From positions 24,434-88,433 of the forward strand of contig DAOKZI010000017.1 of NCBI GenBank assembly GCA_035325705.1: a DNA stretch of 64,000 nt, read 5' to 3'. The DNA is from Ga0077536 sp035325705. Lineage in GTDB: Bacteria; Pseudomonadota; Gammaproteobacteria; Ga0077536. How positions within the stretch are numbered: position 1 is the stretch's first letter; each line of letters starts with the position of its first letter. The position numbers and the translations under genes are program-made. The notes under the pieces are model-generated. The model was given only the letters and a program-made list of their open reading frames with translations. It searched no databases and was not told where the DNA came from. This document shows positions 25,855 through 34,631 of the stretch, in pieces.

Positions 25855-27674
25855 AGGTTGTTCACCAACTCCGCTGCCGCGCCTTTGATTTCCTCGGACT
25901 CGTCTTCCATCGTCGTCAGCAATCGCCCCGTCAGGTTGGGTAGCTGTTCCACTGGAGCGCGCGCGGAAGAGGCAAGCCAGCGCACGAACTTGGGAGACGT
26001 GAACAAGTGGGCCGCGCCATTCGCGCCCGCCATGCCAGTGAAGATCGAGCCGGCGAGGCCAAGATTCCCCGACGCCAGGGCGCCTGTCCCGAAACCCAGC
26101 GCCGTGAGATTGGCGCCCAGCACAGTGCTCCCGGAAGGATTCGCCATCACCCGGGAATTGCTGCGCATCAGCTCGGCTACCTTGGCGAGCGAATTCAACT
26201 CCTTCTCGACGCCAATGCGACCGAACAACACGGAGCGAGTCTCCGGGTCCAGCTTGTTGAAGTTGGTCAAAAAGGTCTCAGGGCTGAACACGTTCCCAGC
26301 CGCGTTCTGCGCGCCTGCCTTCGCCGTGCCGAGATCCTTGATGACGGAGCCGGCGACGACGCGCCACGTCTTGTCGTTCAATGTCCGGCCAAGGCGGCGC
26401 AAGCTCGATGCATCACCACTCCTCACGGCGGAGAAGAGCTTCTCCGGGGTCGTGCGCCTCAGAAGGGGCTCCAGGGTGGAATCGACGCGGTCGTGCAGCG
26501 CGCGGGTAAACGTGTTCGCCCGATCGAACGCCTGCAATCCGCCATTGGCCGCCGCGGCTTCCTTGATGTCTTGCGTAAGGGCGCCATAGAGACGCTTCAG
26601 CTCGCTGCGCGGAATGTCGCTGATTAGCTGCGGATCGCCAAGGCGCGCGCCGATCAGACTTCGCAGGTCGCGAAGTTCCTGATAGGGGGTCGCGCTGATG
26701 CCTTCCACCGCCTTTACCGCCTTGTTGATCACCGGGCTCGTGAAGGCTTCAGTGAGCTTTCCGGAACCGGACAACTCGGAAAGCATGGCTCGGGTGTTCG
26801 GCAGGGCAACGGGCGTATCGGGGGCAATGAACTGATCGAGCCGCGCCCACAGGTTGGAGGCCGTCTTCTGCTTCTGGCTGACGAACGATCCAATCCCTTT
26901 CTCCACGGCACGGCCGGCAAGCTCGTCAGTTGAGCCACCGAGACGGGACGCGATGTCGTCAGCCGTCGATCCCATCTGCCGGGCCTGGTCTTCAGCGACG
27001 CCCGCCATGACGTGAGTCGAGCCGGGGGCGCCGCGCAACATCCCTTCAACGGTCTGCGTGCCGGCATTCCCAGTCACCTGCCCAGCCGTCGGCGTGACGT
27101 TGGCGGCGTCGAAAGCAGAAAGGTTCTGGGCGGCCTCAGGGCTGCTCATGGCGGCTTTCAAGCCCGCACCCAATAGACCGGGAGCAGCACCGCCGATCAC
27201 CTGTCCTGCGACCTCAGCAAGGGCGTTATCGGGGTACATCCGCTGCGCGATGGCAGCGCCTGCCCCGCCCATCAGAGACGACGCGAGCTCTCCCGCCGCA
27301 TAGCGCGCCGGCGCGGCTATCGCGCCCGTGCCGAGTGTCGCGGCAGCGAGAGGAAGGCCGGAACCAACCTCCTGCCCGATCCGCCCTAGGGCGCCGTTGT
27401 TCTCCGACGTCAGGCCCATCATTCCAAACGCTCGTTGCGTCGGATTGTCGGGTGTCGGGATGCCCGCAGCACGGAGAATTGCGCTAACGGGATTGGCCGC
27501 GATATCGACAGCACCGGCAACGCCTCGATTGAAGCCGCTCGCGAAATCGATGCCGGCAGACAGTCCCTGGGGCTCCTCGTCCAGCAGAGAAGCGATCGCA
27601 CCGCTGGCCGCCTGCGCATTCGGGGCTTCGATCTCGTAGACCTTGCCGTTCGATTCGATTTCGTAGGTCGGCAT
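25851..27674 (-). CDS. large glycine/alanine-rich phage virion or ejection protein
   Basis: The 607-residue protein starts with a small folded unit (MPTYEIESNGKVYEIEAPNA), then long alanine/glycine-rich stretches with weakly hydrophobic segments (GSGLPLAAATLGTGAIAAP; ALGFGTGALASGNLGLAG) and a helical middle. This composition is typical of internal proteins that podoviruses inject to form a channel for DNA. I do not recognise a named family. It overlaps its neighbours by a few bases, with the next upstream gene at 27674. Confidence 0.5.
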   Translation of the reverse strand: MPTYEIESNGKVYEIEAPNAQAASGAIASLLDEEPQGLSAGIDFASGFNRGVAGAVDIAANPVSAILRAAGIPTPDNPTQRAFGMMGLTSENNGALGRIGQEVGSGLPLAAATLGTGAIAAPARYAAGELASSLMGGAGAAIAQRMYPDNALAEVAGQVIGGAAPGLLGAGLKAAMSSPEAAQNLSAFDAANVTPTAGQVTGNAGTQTVEGMLRGAPGSTHVMAGVAEDQARQMGSTADDIASRLGGSTDELAGRAVEKGIGSFVSQKQKTASNLWARLDQFIAPDTPVALPNTRAMLSELSGSGKLTEAFTSPVINKAVKAVEGISATPYQELRDLRSLIGARLGDPQLISDIPRSELKRLYGALTQDIKEAAAANGGLQAFDRANTFTRALHDRVDSTLEPLLRRTTPEKLFSAVRSGDASSLRRLGRTLNDKTWRVVAGSVIKDLGTAKAGAQNAAGNVFSPETFLTNFNKLDPETRSVLFGRIGVEKELNSLAKVAELMRSNSRVMANPSGSTVLGANLTALGFGTGALASGNLGLAGSIFTGMAGANGAAHLFTSPKFVRWLASSARAPVEQLPNLTGRLLTTMEDESEEIKGAAAELVNNL

Positions 27675-28720
27675 TACGGCTTAAGCCTCATGCGCACGCC
27701 GTTACCCATGTCCCGCCAGCTGCCATCGGCAGGGACGCTCGTCGGAGACTGCACGCCTAGCTCCTGCTCGATGACCTTCATGCGGGCCATGAACGGATCA
27801 CCGCCCAGTGCAGAGCCGGCGACCTGACCAACGCTGAACGGATCGGGGACGTCCTGCAGAGCGAGATTCACATCCGCATCCGTCGGGGCTCGGCCTGGGT
27901 TGCGCGCCTGCGCGAGTACCTGCGCCATGCGTCGTCGCTGCTGCGACACCTCGGCAACGGTGTCGGCGCTGGGGGACGCACGGAGACGTTCTACGGCTCC
28001 GTAGTAAGCCTGTATCGCGGGGGCCGACTGAGCCTGCGCGGCGCTCGCCTTCGCGTCCATCTTGGCGCCCTGTTCGGACGCCACGACTTCCGCCCGGGTA
28101 CGGACACGCCCACCCATACCGACAACCTGCGTCGGGGTCAGCATGGGATTGGGGGCGGTGCCGTCGGGCATCACCCAGCTTGCCGCCTCTCCCAGTAGGG
28201 GACGTTCCTGCGCAGGTAACTGCATGGCACCGGAAGCGCGGTTCGCACGGTTCCATGTGTCGAAACCCGATAGGGCTGTGTCCTCAGGGTGGACGGCCTG
28301 ATACGTGCGAATCGGATCGGGGGCCTGCGTGGGCTTCTGGAACATCGAGCCGGCCATCGCAGAAGCGAATGCCTGCGGATTCAAACGTGCGGCCTGCTGC
28401 TGCTCCGGAGGGAGCGCGGCAATAGCTGCCTCTATCTGCGCCCGGTTCTGCGCTTGTAGCGCGTCCTGCTGAGCCTGACGCGCCTGCTGGGCCTTGGACT
28501 GCTCGATCTGGAACTGGAGCTGCTGCTGCTGCAAGTCCCGGTACTGCTGAAGGGCAGAGGCTTCCTGCATCTGATTGCGGTACTGAGCGGAGCCATACGC
28601 AGCACGGAGCGCGGGGTCGAACCATGAAGTCCCCTGCCGGCGCTCTCTCGGCTGGGTCAGCAGCGCCAAGCCCGACATGAAACGCGGGTTGGACAACAGC
28701 GCATCGAAATCAAGCGGCAT
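27674..28720 (-). CDS. glutamine-rich coiled-coil phage virion protein
   Basis: The 348-residue protein has an N-terminal segment MPLDFDALLSNPRFMSGLALL, then a glutamine-rich coiled coil (residues 45-100), a proline-rich middle, and a C-terminal VPADGSWRDMGNGVRMRL segment. Related layouts occur in putative injection proteins beside large ejection proteins, and its neighbour here fits that. Function is inferred from context only. It overlaps the upstream gene by 11 bases. Confidence 0.5.
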   Translation of the reverse strand: MPLDFDALLSNPRFMSGLALLTQPRERRQGTSWFDPALRAAYGSAQYRNQMQEASALQQYRDLQQQQLQFQIEQSKAQQARQAQQDALQAQNRAQIEAAIAALPPEQQQAARLNPQAFASAMAGSMFQKPTQAPDPIRTYQAVHPEDTALSGFDTWNRANRASGAMQLPAQERPLLGEAASWVMPDGTAPNPMLTPTQVVGMGGRVRTRAEVVASEQGAKMDAKASAAQAQSAPAIQAYYGAVERLRASPSADTVAEVSQQRRRMAQVLAQARNPGRAPTDADVNLALQDVPDPFSVGQVAGSALGGDPFMARMKVIEQELGVQSPTSVPADGSWRDMGNGVRMRLKP

Positions 28721-29054
28721 CGTCGGGGCCTCCGAAGTCGAGGACGTCCGCCGGCTTGTGCTCGGGCGGATCGAGTAGCGACGTGCGGACGGGGCCGGCA
28801 GGCTGAAACTCGATGAAGGTGCCGTCAGGCTTCGTCCGCACCATTGGCACGTAAGGGACGCTGAACAGGCCGCCTGCGAGATAGCTCAACAGTGCGCGCT
28901 GATCTTCCGCGCTCCCCATGCGAGCGCGCTCGCGAACAGACTTTAGCGCGCGTCGTGCATCGGTCAGGCTCACCACCGGGCACCCGGTCTTGCTGCCGGG
29001 CGGCCTGCCTCGGCGCGGTGGACTGTTACGGGTCACGTCGTCGTCATCGCTCAT
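28710..29054 (-). CDS. small phage protein with AT-hook-like N-terminus
   Basis: The 114-residue protein begins with an acidic cap (SDDDD) followed by PPRRGRPPGSKTG, an AT-hook-type minor-groove motif, then a helical region and a proline-rich tail. An AGGTG ribosome site lies eight bases before the ATG at 29054. It opens the late part of the minus-strand train, just after the iteron region, and may bind DNA there. The family is unknown. Confidence 0.55.
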   Translation of the reverse strand: MSDDDDVTRNSPPRRGRPPGSKTGCPVVSLTDARRALKSVRERARMGSAEDQRALLSYLAGGLFSVPYVPMVRTKPDGTFIEFQPAGPVRTSLLDPPEHKPADVLDFGGPDDAA

Positions 29055-29244
29055 CTAGTACACCTTTAGTATCCCTTAATGGGATAAGACCACCGTAAAA
29101 CTGCGTATTTCAGGCATATTTTACTGTTTTTATATCAGTTGCTCAATCGGTCTGCCACTGGCCGGAGGCGAGAGCGCCCGCCCGTCACGCGGGGTGTGGG
29201 CGCAGGAACCGACTAACCAATTCGTACGTCCCACTTCGATAAGG

Positions 29245-29331
29245 CGTGACAGGCGTGACAAAGCGTGACGGTGTCACGGCGTGTAACGTGACAAACGTGA
29301 CACCCCCCTATAAGGGTGTCACGTTGTCACG
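29245..29331. repeat. iteron-like CGTGACA cluster, candidate replication origin or operator
   Basis: Five direct copies of CGTGAC(A) (29245, 29254, 29264, 29287, 29296) and three inverted copies (29273, 29317, 29325) fall within 87 bases, mostly 9-10 bases apart. CGTGACACCC (29296-29305) and GGGTGTCACG (29314-29323) also form a perfect 10-bp hairpin. The cluster starts inside the end of the small gene at 29319-29504 and covers the gap before the virion genes. The remaining gap (29055-29244) shows no gene. Confidence 0.75.
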
Positions 29332-29504
29332 CCCCCTCGCGCCTCGGCACGTAGTTGGTCAATGAAGTCCCGTGACAACAGTTCGAGCTGCCTTTCGGTG
29401 AAGCGCGATAGGGCGGCTTCCAATGCAGGAAGGCCACCGCGTCGCACAGCGCATTCGAGCGCAGCCGCGGCAGCGTCTCGCAGAAGGCGATCTCGCGCTT
29501 TCAC
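29319..29504 (-). CDS. 61-residue helical phage protein
   Basis: The GTG at 29504 overlaps the stop of the helicase gene as GTGA. The product is helical (KARDRLLRDAAAAALECAV, ALSRFTERQLELLSRDF) and ends within the iteron cluster. The longer frame upstream reads as low-complexity sequence. Function is unknown; position suggests a replication or regulatory accessory. Confidence 0.55.
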   Translation of the reverse strand: MKARDRLLRDAAAAALECAVRRGGLPALEAALSRFTERQLELLSRDFIDQLRAEARGGVTT

Positions 29505-30586
29505 GTGAGCCACGCTTCCCCGTTGTGCACGCGGACGTATCCTTTGCCCTGTAGCTGCTGCGTGGCCCGGTGGAAAGCCTGCCGCTTGCTTTCCTGCTTG
29601 TCGTCCGGCATCCGCGCATACAGGCATGCCCGCCATGTCTCCGTGGCGGCCACGGTCTGCCCAATGCGAGCGCCGTGCTTCATGGCGGCTTCGGATGCGA
29701 GCTGGCCCGTCTCGTCGATAGCGTCATGCAGGGCTTCAAGCGCGACCCTGAGGGCCGGGGACAACGCAGCGCGTGACTGCTTGGCGGTCGCCTCCCCAAG
29801 CTCTTCGACGAGGCAGGCGGTCACCTCTTCGCCATCGGCGGTCTTCCCCAGAACATACGGTCGCAGCGTGAAGTCGAAGGCGTCGCCGGCGGCTTCGTCG
29901 CGCTGCTTCGTGATCGTCGCTGTGTGGCGGGTTCCATTGGCTGTCACGCGGATCTCGGTGTCGATCCCGCCCTTCAGGCTGGAATGCCCTCGCGCGCCCT
30001 TCTCGGCGTCCTTCCCGCTGTGATGTATCAGGAGAGCCAGGGTCGAAAATTCGTCCCGTAGACGGTCACAAGCAGCGATGACGCGGCCCATGTCCTGACC
30101 GTTGTTCTCATCGCCTCCCGCCATCGAGCGGGCGAGGGTATCGACGACGACACAGGCAATCGGTCCGTGCTCTTTCTGGATGTCATGCAGAAGACTGCTC
30201 AGCTCATCCACTTCCGCCGTCAACAGATTGATGGGCGATGGAATGACAAAGAAATCGCCCGCTCCCCGTTCCTGCCGCCACAGGTAAACGCGGGACTGCA
30301 CGCTGCGCGGGTTCTCGGCAGCCACGTAGACGACAACGCCCCGATGAACCCTTCTCCCGCCCCAAGCCATGCCCGCCGCGACATGGAGCACGATATCGGT
30401 CGCAAGGTAGGTCTTTCCGCTGCCGGACTCGCCATAGATCATCGCGATGCCCGTCCTCGGCAACATCTCGTGCACCAGCCACAGCGCATCGAGGCTGGGC
30501 TTGATATCGTCGATATGGATTGCCTGCAGCCGGGGCCGCAGCGGGGGCAGCTTCGCGCGAGCGTTCACCACCTCAGCGGTAGGCAT
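29501..30586 (-). CDS. RepA/DnaB-type AAA ATPase, replicative helicase
   Basis: The 361-residue protein has a Walker A MIYGESGSGKTYLA near residue 52 and a Walker B ACVVVDTLARSM followed by GGDENNGQDMGRV and the LLIHHSGKD sensor motif. This is the RSF1010-RepA-like helicase family used by plasmids, satellites and small phages. The C-terminus holds a winged-helix-like segment. The ATG at 30586 lies inside the primase gene, a 14-base overlap; the frame upstream of it is unconserved. With the primase-like protein and iterons it forms a replication module. Confidence 0.85.
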   Translation of the reverse strand: MPTAEVVNARAKLPPLRPRLQAIHIDDIKPSLDALWLVHEMLPRTGIAMIYGESGSGKTYLATDIVLHVAAGMAWGGRRVHRGVVVYVAAENPRSVQSRVYLWRQERGAGDFFVIPSPINLLTAEVDELSSLLHDIQKEHGPIACVVVDTLARSMAGGDENNGQDMGRVIAACDRLRDEFSTLALLIHHSGKDAEKGARGHSSLKGGIDTEIRVTANGTRHTATITKQRDEAAGDAFDFTLRPYVLGKTADGEEVTACLVEELGEATAKQSRAALSPALRVALEALHDAIDETGQLASEAAMKHGARIGQTVAATETWRACLYARMPDDKQESKRQAFHRATQQLQGKGYVRVHNGEAWLT

Positions 30587-31004
30587 GACAGTAATCCAGC
30601 ACGCGCCGCACGTCGGCGATCGCATTGAAGAGGGTTTCGCGGTCGGCGGGGGTGAACTCTGTAGCATTGCTGAAGAGTTTCCCGGCCGCGCAGTCGAAGA
30701 CGGCTAAGTCGAACTCGAGCAACGCCACCAGCTCACGCGAGGACGGCAGCGGCGGTCGGCGAGGCGCGACATAGCTGTCCGTGTGCCGGCGCTCGAACAG
30801 GTCGCGCAGTTCCAGACCGACGGCGCCCACGACGTCGAGCGCGCCGCAGCCGGCCCAGCAATGGATCAGCACGCGATCCTCAACCTGACGAATGGAAAGC
30901 GACGGACGGCGGTCCTCGTGCGCCGGACAGGACGCGATCCATGCGTCCGGCCCGGTGGATTTCACGCGATCGAGGCGGGCGAGCAGCGTGTCGGCGGCGG
31001 TCAT
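30573..31004 (-). CDS. primase-type zinc-finger protein
   Basis: The 143-residue protein has a CHC2-like zinc-binding pattern: IASCPAHEDRRPSLSI near residue 25 and LIHCWAGCGALDVV near residue 48. It then stops before a catalytic TOPRIM domain would begin. It is therefore only the DNA-binding head of a primase, or a regulator made from one. It overlaps the helicase gene and the upstream gene, supporting a joint replication role. Confidence 0.75.
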   Translation of the reverse strand: MTAADTLLARLDRVKSTGPDAWIASCPAHEDRRPSLSIRQVEDRVLIHCWAGCGALDVVGAVGLELRDLFERRHTDSYVAPRRPPLPSSRELVALLEFDLAVFDCAAGKLFSNATEFTPADRETLFNAIADVRRVLDYCHAYR

Positions 31005-31363
31005 CGCCTGTCCTCCACGTCGGTCCAGTGCACGATCGTAAATGCGGCAGGGGCTTCGGGCAGCGCGGCTGCGCGGGCCAAAAAATCCGCTGCCTCGGCC
31101 TCCGCGTCCGCCGCAATGTCCGCGCTGAAATCGGCATGGAACGCCGATCCGTACGACTTGTACGGACCGATCACGATTTCGTTGCCGTCACGAAAAGCTT
31201 TGCCGCCTCCGGCACCGTTGATCCACCACATGCGCCCGTCTTCATACACGCGGACGATCCACACCGGACGACCGGCGTGGCGGATAACGAATTCGGCCGG
31301 AAGGTTCGCAATCTGCGAATTTTCCCGGCGGCACCGAAAGTTTATTACGTTATCGCTGTTCAT
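31001..31363 (-). CDS. hypothetical phage early protein
   Basis: The 120-residue protein starts MNSDNVINFRCRRENSQ and has a beta-rich middle (PVWIVRVYEDGRMWWING) with an acidic, alanine-rich C-terminus. A GGGAGA ribosome site precedes the ATG at 31363. It overlaps the genes on either side by four bases. No family is recognised. Confidence 0.65.
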   Translation of the reverse strand: MNSDNVINFRCRRENSQIANLPAEFVIRHAGRPVWIVRVYEDGRMWWINGAGGGKAFRDGNEIVIGPYKSYGSAFHADFSADIAADAEAEAADFLARAAALPEAPAAFTIVHWTDVEDRR

Positions 31364-31584
31364 CGGCTCATCTCCCGGTTGAACCGATGAACCACCGATG
31401 CCGTAACGTGATGCAGCCAGCACTGCTGGCACGCCTGATGCCAGAGCTTGATAGGGATGAATCTGATGCCGCAGCCAGTGCAGCACTTGTATTGCGGGGC
31501 GCTTTTCCGGAACGGTACAATGCGGGCGCCAACCTGCTCTGTACTGTTCCTGCGAGGCCCCGACCGAAAGTCGGGGTTTCGCAT
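31360..31584 (-). CDS. small zinc-ribbon protein
   Basis: The 74-residue protein contains CCTGCGIRF and CQQCWLHH, two CxxC knuckles 17-18 residues apart that form a probable zinc ribbon. Its N-terminal part is basic. It starts two bases after the AlpA-like gene and overlaps the next gene by four bases. A candidate antisense RNA is encoded on the opposite strand of its first half. Confidence 0.65.
   Translation of the reverse strand: MRNPDFRSGPRRNSTEQVGARIVPFRKSAPQYKCCTGCGIRFIPIKLWHQACQQCWLHHVTASVVHRFNREMSR
31492..31580 (+). ncRNA. candidate antisense RNA with its own promoter and intrinsic terminator
   Basis: On the plus strand, against the otherwise minus-strand early operon, TTGCGG (31492-31497) and TACAAT (31516-31521) are 18 bases apart. 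About 30 bases further on, CCCCGAC/GTCGGGG (31558-31576) with a CGAAA loop is followed by TTTCGCATTTT. The predicted transcript is about 50 bases and is antisense to the start of the zinc-ribbon gene. Short antisense RNAs of this sort (for example OOP in lambda) control phage early genes. No expression evidence is available. Confidence 0.4.
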
Positions 31585-31586
31585 TT

Positions 31587-31796
31587 TCAGACCCCCACTC
31601 TTTGACGGGTAATACCGTCCGCCGTGCCCGCCCGCATGAAGTCGTCCAGCGTGGACATCTTCCACGCGGCTTTACCATAGGGATCGATGCCATCAGGCAG
31701 GGGGAAGAGACCATCGCACCGCCAGCGGTGGATCGTCCGACGCGACTTGCCGAGATAATCGGCGGCGGCGTCTACGCCCAGATACTTGTCGACCAT
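31587..31796 (-). CDS. AlpA/excisionase-like DNA-binding regulator
   Basis: The 69-residue protein begins MVDKYLGVDAAADYLGKSRR and continues TIHRWRCDGLFP, the MerR-like helix-turn-helix of AlpA and excisionase proteins. AlpA regulators switch on integrase and early genes in P4-type satellites and PICIs. The start at 31796 matches the family N-terminus; an ATG 12 bases upstream is possible. Its stop is two bases before the zinc-ribbon gene. Confidence 0.8.
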   Translation of the reverse strand: MVDKYLGVDAAADYLGKSRRTIHRWRCDGLFPLPDGIDPYGKAAWKMSTLDDFMRAGTADGITRQRVGV

Positions 31797-31862
31797 GTGA
31801 AGCACCATCTGTCACGGCGCGGCGCGCCATGGGGGTACTTCGATTGGGACATTAATTCCCGT

Positions 31863-32405
31863 CTAGCGATTTTTGAGCTTCTCCGCCTCGCCGATCCACG
31901 CTGCCACATTGTCGGAGTGCGCCTTGGTCTTGAAGAAAGTGTCGCACTCGCCTGCGAAGGCTTTCGCCTCGCTCTCTGGTATCGCGCCGATGATCATCTC
32001 CGAAATCAGCATTAACCAAAGCGGGTCGATACCGTCTTGCCTCGGCGCTAAGTAGCCATAGCCGTAGTAAACGCGGAAGGCGCGATACACTGAGGGGAAT
32101 CTGGCGGTGAACTCTCGGGCTTCGCGCTCCCATGCCTTTTTAAGTGAATCGCCTTTAATATCTTTGGTGCCTATGTCGGTTTCAACGGTGTGATATCCGG
32201 GCCATGGGGTCGTGCCTGTGGCGTTCATCAGCGCCGCAATTTTGTCGCCATGCGTAGAGTTCGGCAGCCGACGAATCGGCGCCGGGCCATTCTTGCGATA
32301 CCACTCGAAAGGATCTGACAACGCCTCCGGCTCGAACAAGTCGGCGAGATGCAGAAGGCCCCATGGACTGCGTTTCCGCGTGCCCTTAGGTCGCCCCCGT
32401 TGCAT
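31863..32405 (-). CDS. hypothetical protein coupled to the integrase gene
   Basis: The 180-residue protein begins with a basic stretch (MQRGRPKGTRKRSPWG), then ALSDPFEWYRKNGPAPI and an aromatic region (YRAFRVYYGYGYL), and ends lysine-rich. Its ATG follows the integrase stop codon directly, so the two are probably translated from one message. No family is recognised. Confidence 0.7.
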   Translation of the reverse strand: MQRGRPKGTRKRSPWGLLHLADLFEPEALSDPFEWYRKNGPAPIRRLPNSTHGDKIAALMNATGTTPWPGYHTVETDIGTKDIKGDSLKKAWEREAREFTARFPSVYRAFRVYYGYGYLAPRQDGIDPLWLMLISEMIIGAIPESEAKAFAGECDTFFKTKAHSDNVAAWIGEAEKLKNR

Positions 32406-33812
32406 CTAGGCGGCTTCCGTCTTTGCTTCGCCATCCGCTGGCATCAGGGTGTCGATGTAGTCGCCCCATACCTGAAGCCAATGCCGCTTCTCGTCGAGGT
32501 ACGCATAGCGGTCGTAATGCCGGCCAGTGACGGATGAGTCGGCATGGTCGAGTAGTCGCGACTTAATGAAGCGGTCGATCTTGTTGCCATCCTTGTCTTT
32601 GCAATTGCTGATCTCTGTCGCCAGCGTCTTGCGCAGCGTCTTGGGGGTCACCCCGTCGAACAGCTTGAAATGCGGCAGGGCTTCGCGGAACTCGCGCGCT
32701 ATCTCGTTTGACGTGAAAGCATTGCCGTAGGCGGTCGAGAAATAGAGCCCAGACTTAACGCCCGTTGCATCGAGAATGGTCTTAATCTGCGTCGTGAGCG
32801 GCAAGACAAAGGGCCGCCCGCTTTTCATCATGTCCGCAGGAATCGATATCGTGCCAGCCTCGGCGTCGACGTATTCGGTTGAAAGGTTGGCAGCCGCACG
32901 AGAGCGCAGGCCAGTCAGCGTGATGAGCATCAGGATCTGCTTAACCTTCGGGTGAATGGCGCTCGCAGCCAAGCCGGATAGGAAGTTGCGGATCTCGGTT
33001 TTGGATAGGACGCGGTCGTCCGGGTCCTCTGCTTTCGGCTGTATCAGTGCGCAGGGGTTGGCGGTAACGCGCGGCGCATCTTCGCCCGCCTCGTTTCTGA
33101 TCGTCCAGTTGTACGCACCCTTCAGATACATCAATGTCCTGTTGTATTGGGTAGGGGTGTCGTCCAGTTCGGCAAGCTGCGCGAGCACGTCCTTATGGCG
33201 AACGGTGGCAGCCGGTGCGTTGCCGATCTCCGTCCGGCACACGTTTGGAAGGTCGCCCGGCTTTCGGCCCAGTATGTAGCGGTCGAGGCAGCGCGCGACC
33301 TCCTTATGATTGGCGACATAGCCATTGCCACGCTTGCCGCCCTTATTCTTGGGGTCGCTGATGAACTTCAGGTATCCATCCACCATCTTGGCGAGCGTGT
33401 AGTCGGTTGCTGTCTTGGCCGCCTTCTTCGCCTCGGCCTTGGCGAGCTTCGCCGCCTTCGCCTCGTCCCGGCGCTCCTTAGCGGTCGTGCTGGTGTCGCG
33501 GGTCTTGGTTCGCTCCGAGCCGACACGCTCGCGAGCCTCCCGCAGACTCATCGCCGGATACTGGCCAATAACCATTTTCTCAAGCTTCGAGGGGTTGACC
33601 GGGTTCCTGGCGCGCAGGTACCACGACTTCAGGCCGGACGGGCTTACGCGAATACGAAGCCCGGGACAGTCTCCAATGGCGTGCTCGTAAACCGCTGGTT
33701 CGGCCTTGAGGTTCTTAACCTCGGTGTCGGTCTTCAGCGGCTGCCGCTTCTCGTCGCCCTTCTTCGGGCGGCCGGCCGCCTTTGATGTGTCCCTTTCAGT
33801 CGCCGTGTTCAT
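32406..33812 (-). CDS. tyrosine-recombinase integrase of the element
   Basis: The 468-residue integrase has an N-terminal arm-binding (DUF4102-like) region ending PGLRIRVSPSGLKSWYL and MVIGQYPAMSLREARE, a lysine/alanine-rich linker, a core-binding domain, and the catalytic domain: arginine in LTGLRSRAAANL, then VTPKTLRKTLATE, and HADSSVTGRHYDRYA with the tyrosine nucleophile. The HxxR box reads TLRKTL. A GGAGG ribosome site precedes the ATG. It lies 218 bases from the intact tRNA-Thr and should drive integration and excision there. Confidence 0.93.
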   Translation of the reverse strand: MNTATERDTSKAAGRPKKGDEKRQPLKTDTEVKNLKAEPAVYEHAIGDCPGLRIRVSPSGLKSWYLRARNPVNPSKLEKMVIGQYPAMSLREARERVGSERTKTRDTSTTAKERRDEAKAAKLAKAEAKKAAKTATDYTLAKMVDGYLKFISDPKNKGGKRGNGYVANHKEVARCLDRYILGRKPGDLPNVCRTEIGNAPAATVRHKDVLAQLAELDDTPTQYNRTLMYLKGAYNWTIRNEAGEDAPRVTANPCALIQPKAEDPDDRVLSKTEIRNFLSGLAASAIHPKVKQILMLITLTGLRSRAAANLSTEYVDAEAGTISIPADMMKSGRPFVLPLTTQIKTILDATGVKSGLYFSTAYGNAFTSNEIAREFREALPHFKLFDGVTPKTLRKTLATEISNCKDKDGNKIDRFIKSRLLDHADSSVTGRHYDRYAYLDEKRHWLQVWGDYIDTLMPADGEAKTEAA

Positions 33813-34030
33813 GGGCGCCTCCGCACTACTGACTTGGAATCAGTTGGTCGGGGCCGGCGGGTGTGCCGGCCATAGGGACACAAAAGGTATACCGATACGT
33901 GTCCCTTAATGGCTCACCATGCTACGCGGTGGCGTGGGCGTCACGCAATACGTATACCTAGAAGTCAGTAGGTTCGCAGCGTTTTTCAGTGCTTTACGGA
34001 GGATAAAACTGGAGAATCAGGGGCTTCGAC
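33813..34030. promoter_or_regulatory. attachment-site flank and probable integrase control region
   Basis: This 218-base gap between integrase and tRNA-Thr contains related inverted motifs: GGTATACCGATACGTG near 33887 and ATACGTATACC near 33948. Such repeats beside an attachment site are candidates for integrase arm sites or a regulator operator. The gap has no gene. Confidence 0.4.
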
Positions 34031-34106
<76 letters not shown>

Positions 34107-34173
34107 GTGACGTGGCGAGGGCGCGCATGATAACCCGAAATCGCCTTCGGGCCAGCCCGTTCGCGAGGGGCTT

Positions 34174-34623
34174 TCAGTCGGCTTCGGGTGTCTGTCTGCG
34201 CACCCGGATCACGACGTCGACGCCTTCGGTGCGCGTGCCCGGCGGCGGCGGCGGGAGATCGTCGAGCGCGAGCGCGCCGGGCGCCACGTCCGTCAGCACG
34301 CCGGCGTCGAGATCGTAGAAATGGAAGTGCGGCCGCGTGTTCGAATCGTAGAAGACCTTGGAGGAATCGACGCTGACCGGCGTCAGCAGCCCCCGCGCGG
34401 CGAACAGTCCCAGGGTGTTGTAGACAGTGGCCTTGGACACCGGCCGGGCGCCGCGCTCGAGGCGGGCGATCACCTGATCCGCGGACAGATGCATATCGCC
34501 GGCGAAGAAGATCGCCGCGATATCGAGCCGCTGCGGCGTCGGCTGGATGCCATGGGCCAGCAGCTTGCGGGAAATCGCCTCCATTTCGGCGGCGGCGGGC
34601 GGCGTCGCGGACAGGTCTGACAT
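34174..34623 (-). CDS. Fur-superfamily transcriptional regulator (Irr-like)
   Basis: The 149-residue protein has the Fur winged-helix signature GIQPTPQRLDIAAIFF and VSKATVYNTLGLFAARGL, and the metal-site segment YDSNTRPHFHFYDLD. It contains no cysteine, so the structural zinc site of classic Fur and PerR is missing. The segment after the HTH resembles Irr-type iron/haem regulators, which also lack that site. The C-terminus has a polyproline run. Its promoter lies directly before the ATG, and a GAGTCC/GGACTC inverted motif upstream could be an autoregulatory operator. Confidence 0.85.
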   Translation of the reverse strand: MSDLSATPPAAAEMEAISRKLLAHGIQPTPQRLDIAAIFFAGDMHLSADQVIARLERGARPVSKATVYNTLGLFAARGLLTPVSVDSSKVFYDSNTRPHFHFYDLDAGVLTDVAPGALALDDLPPPPPGTRTEGVDVVIRVRRQTPEAD

Positions 34624-34631
34624 GGAGCGCG

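Noticed and set aside
29055..29331. CRISPR array at the CGTGAC repeats
   Set aside because: The repeat unit is only 6-7 bases, spaced about one helical turn apart, in both orientations, with no spacers of CRISPR length and no cas gene.
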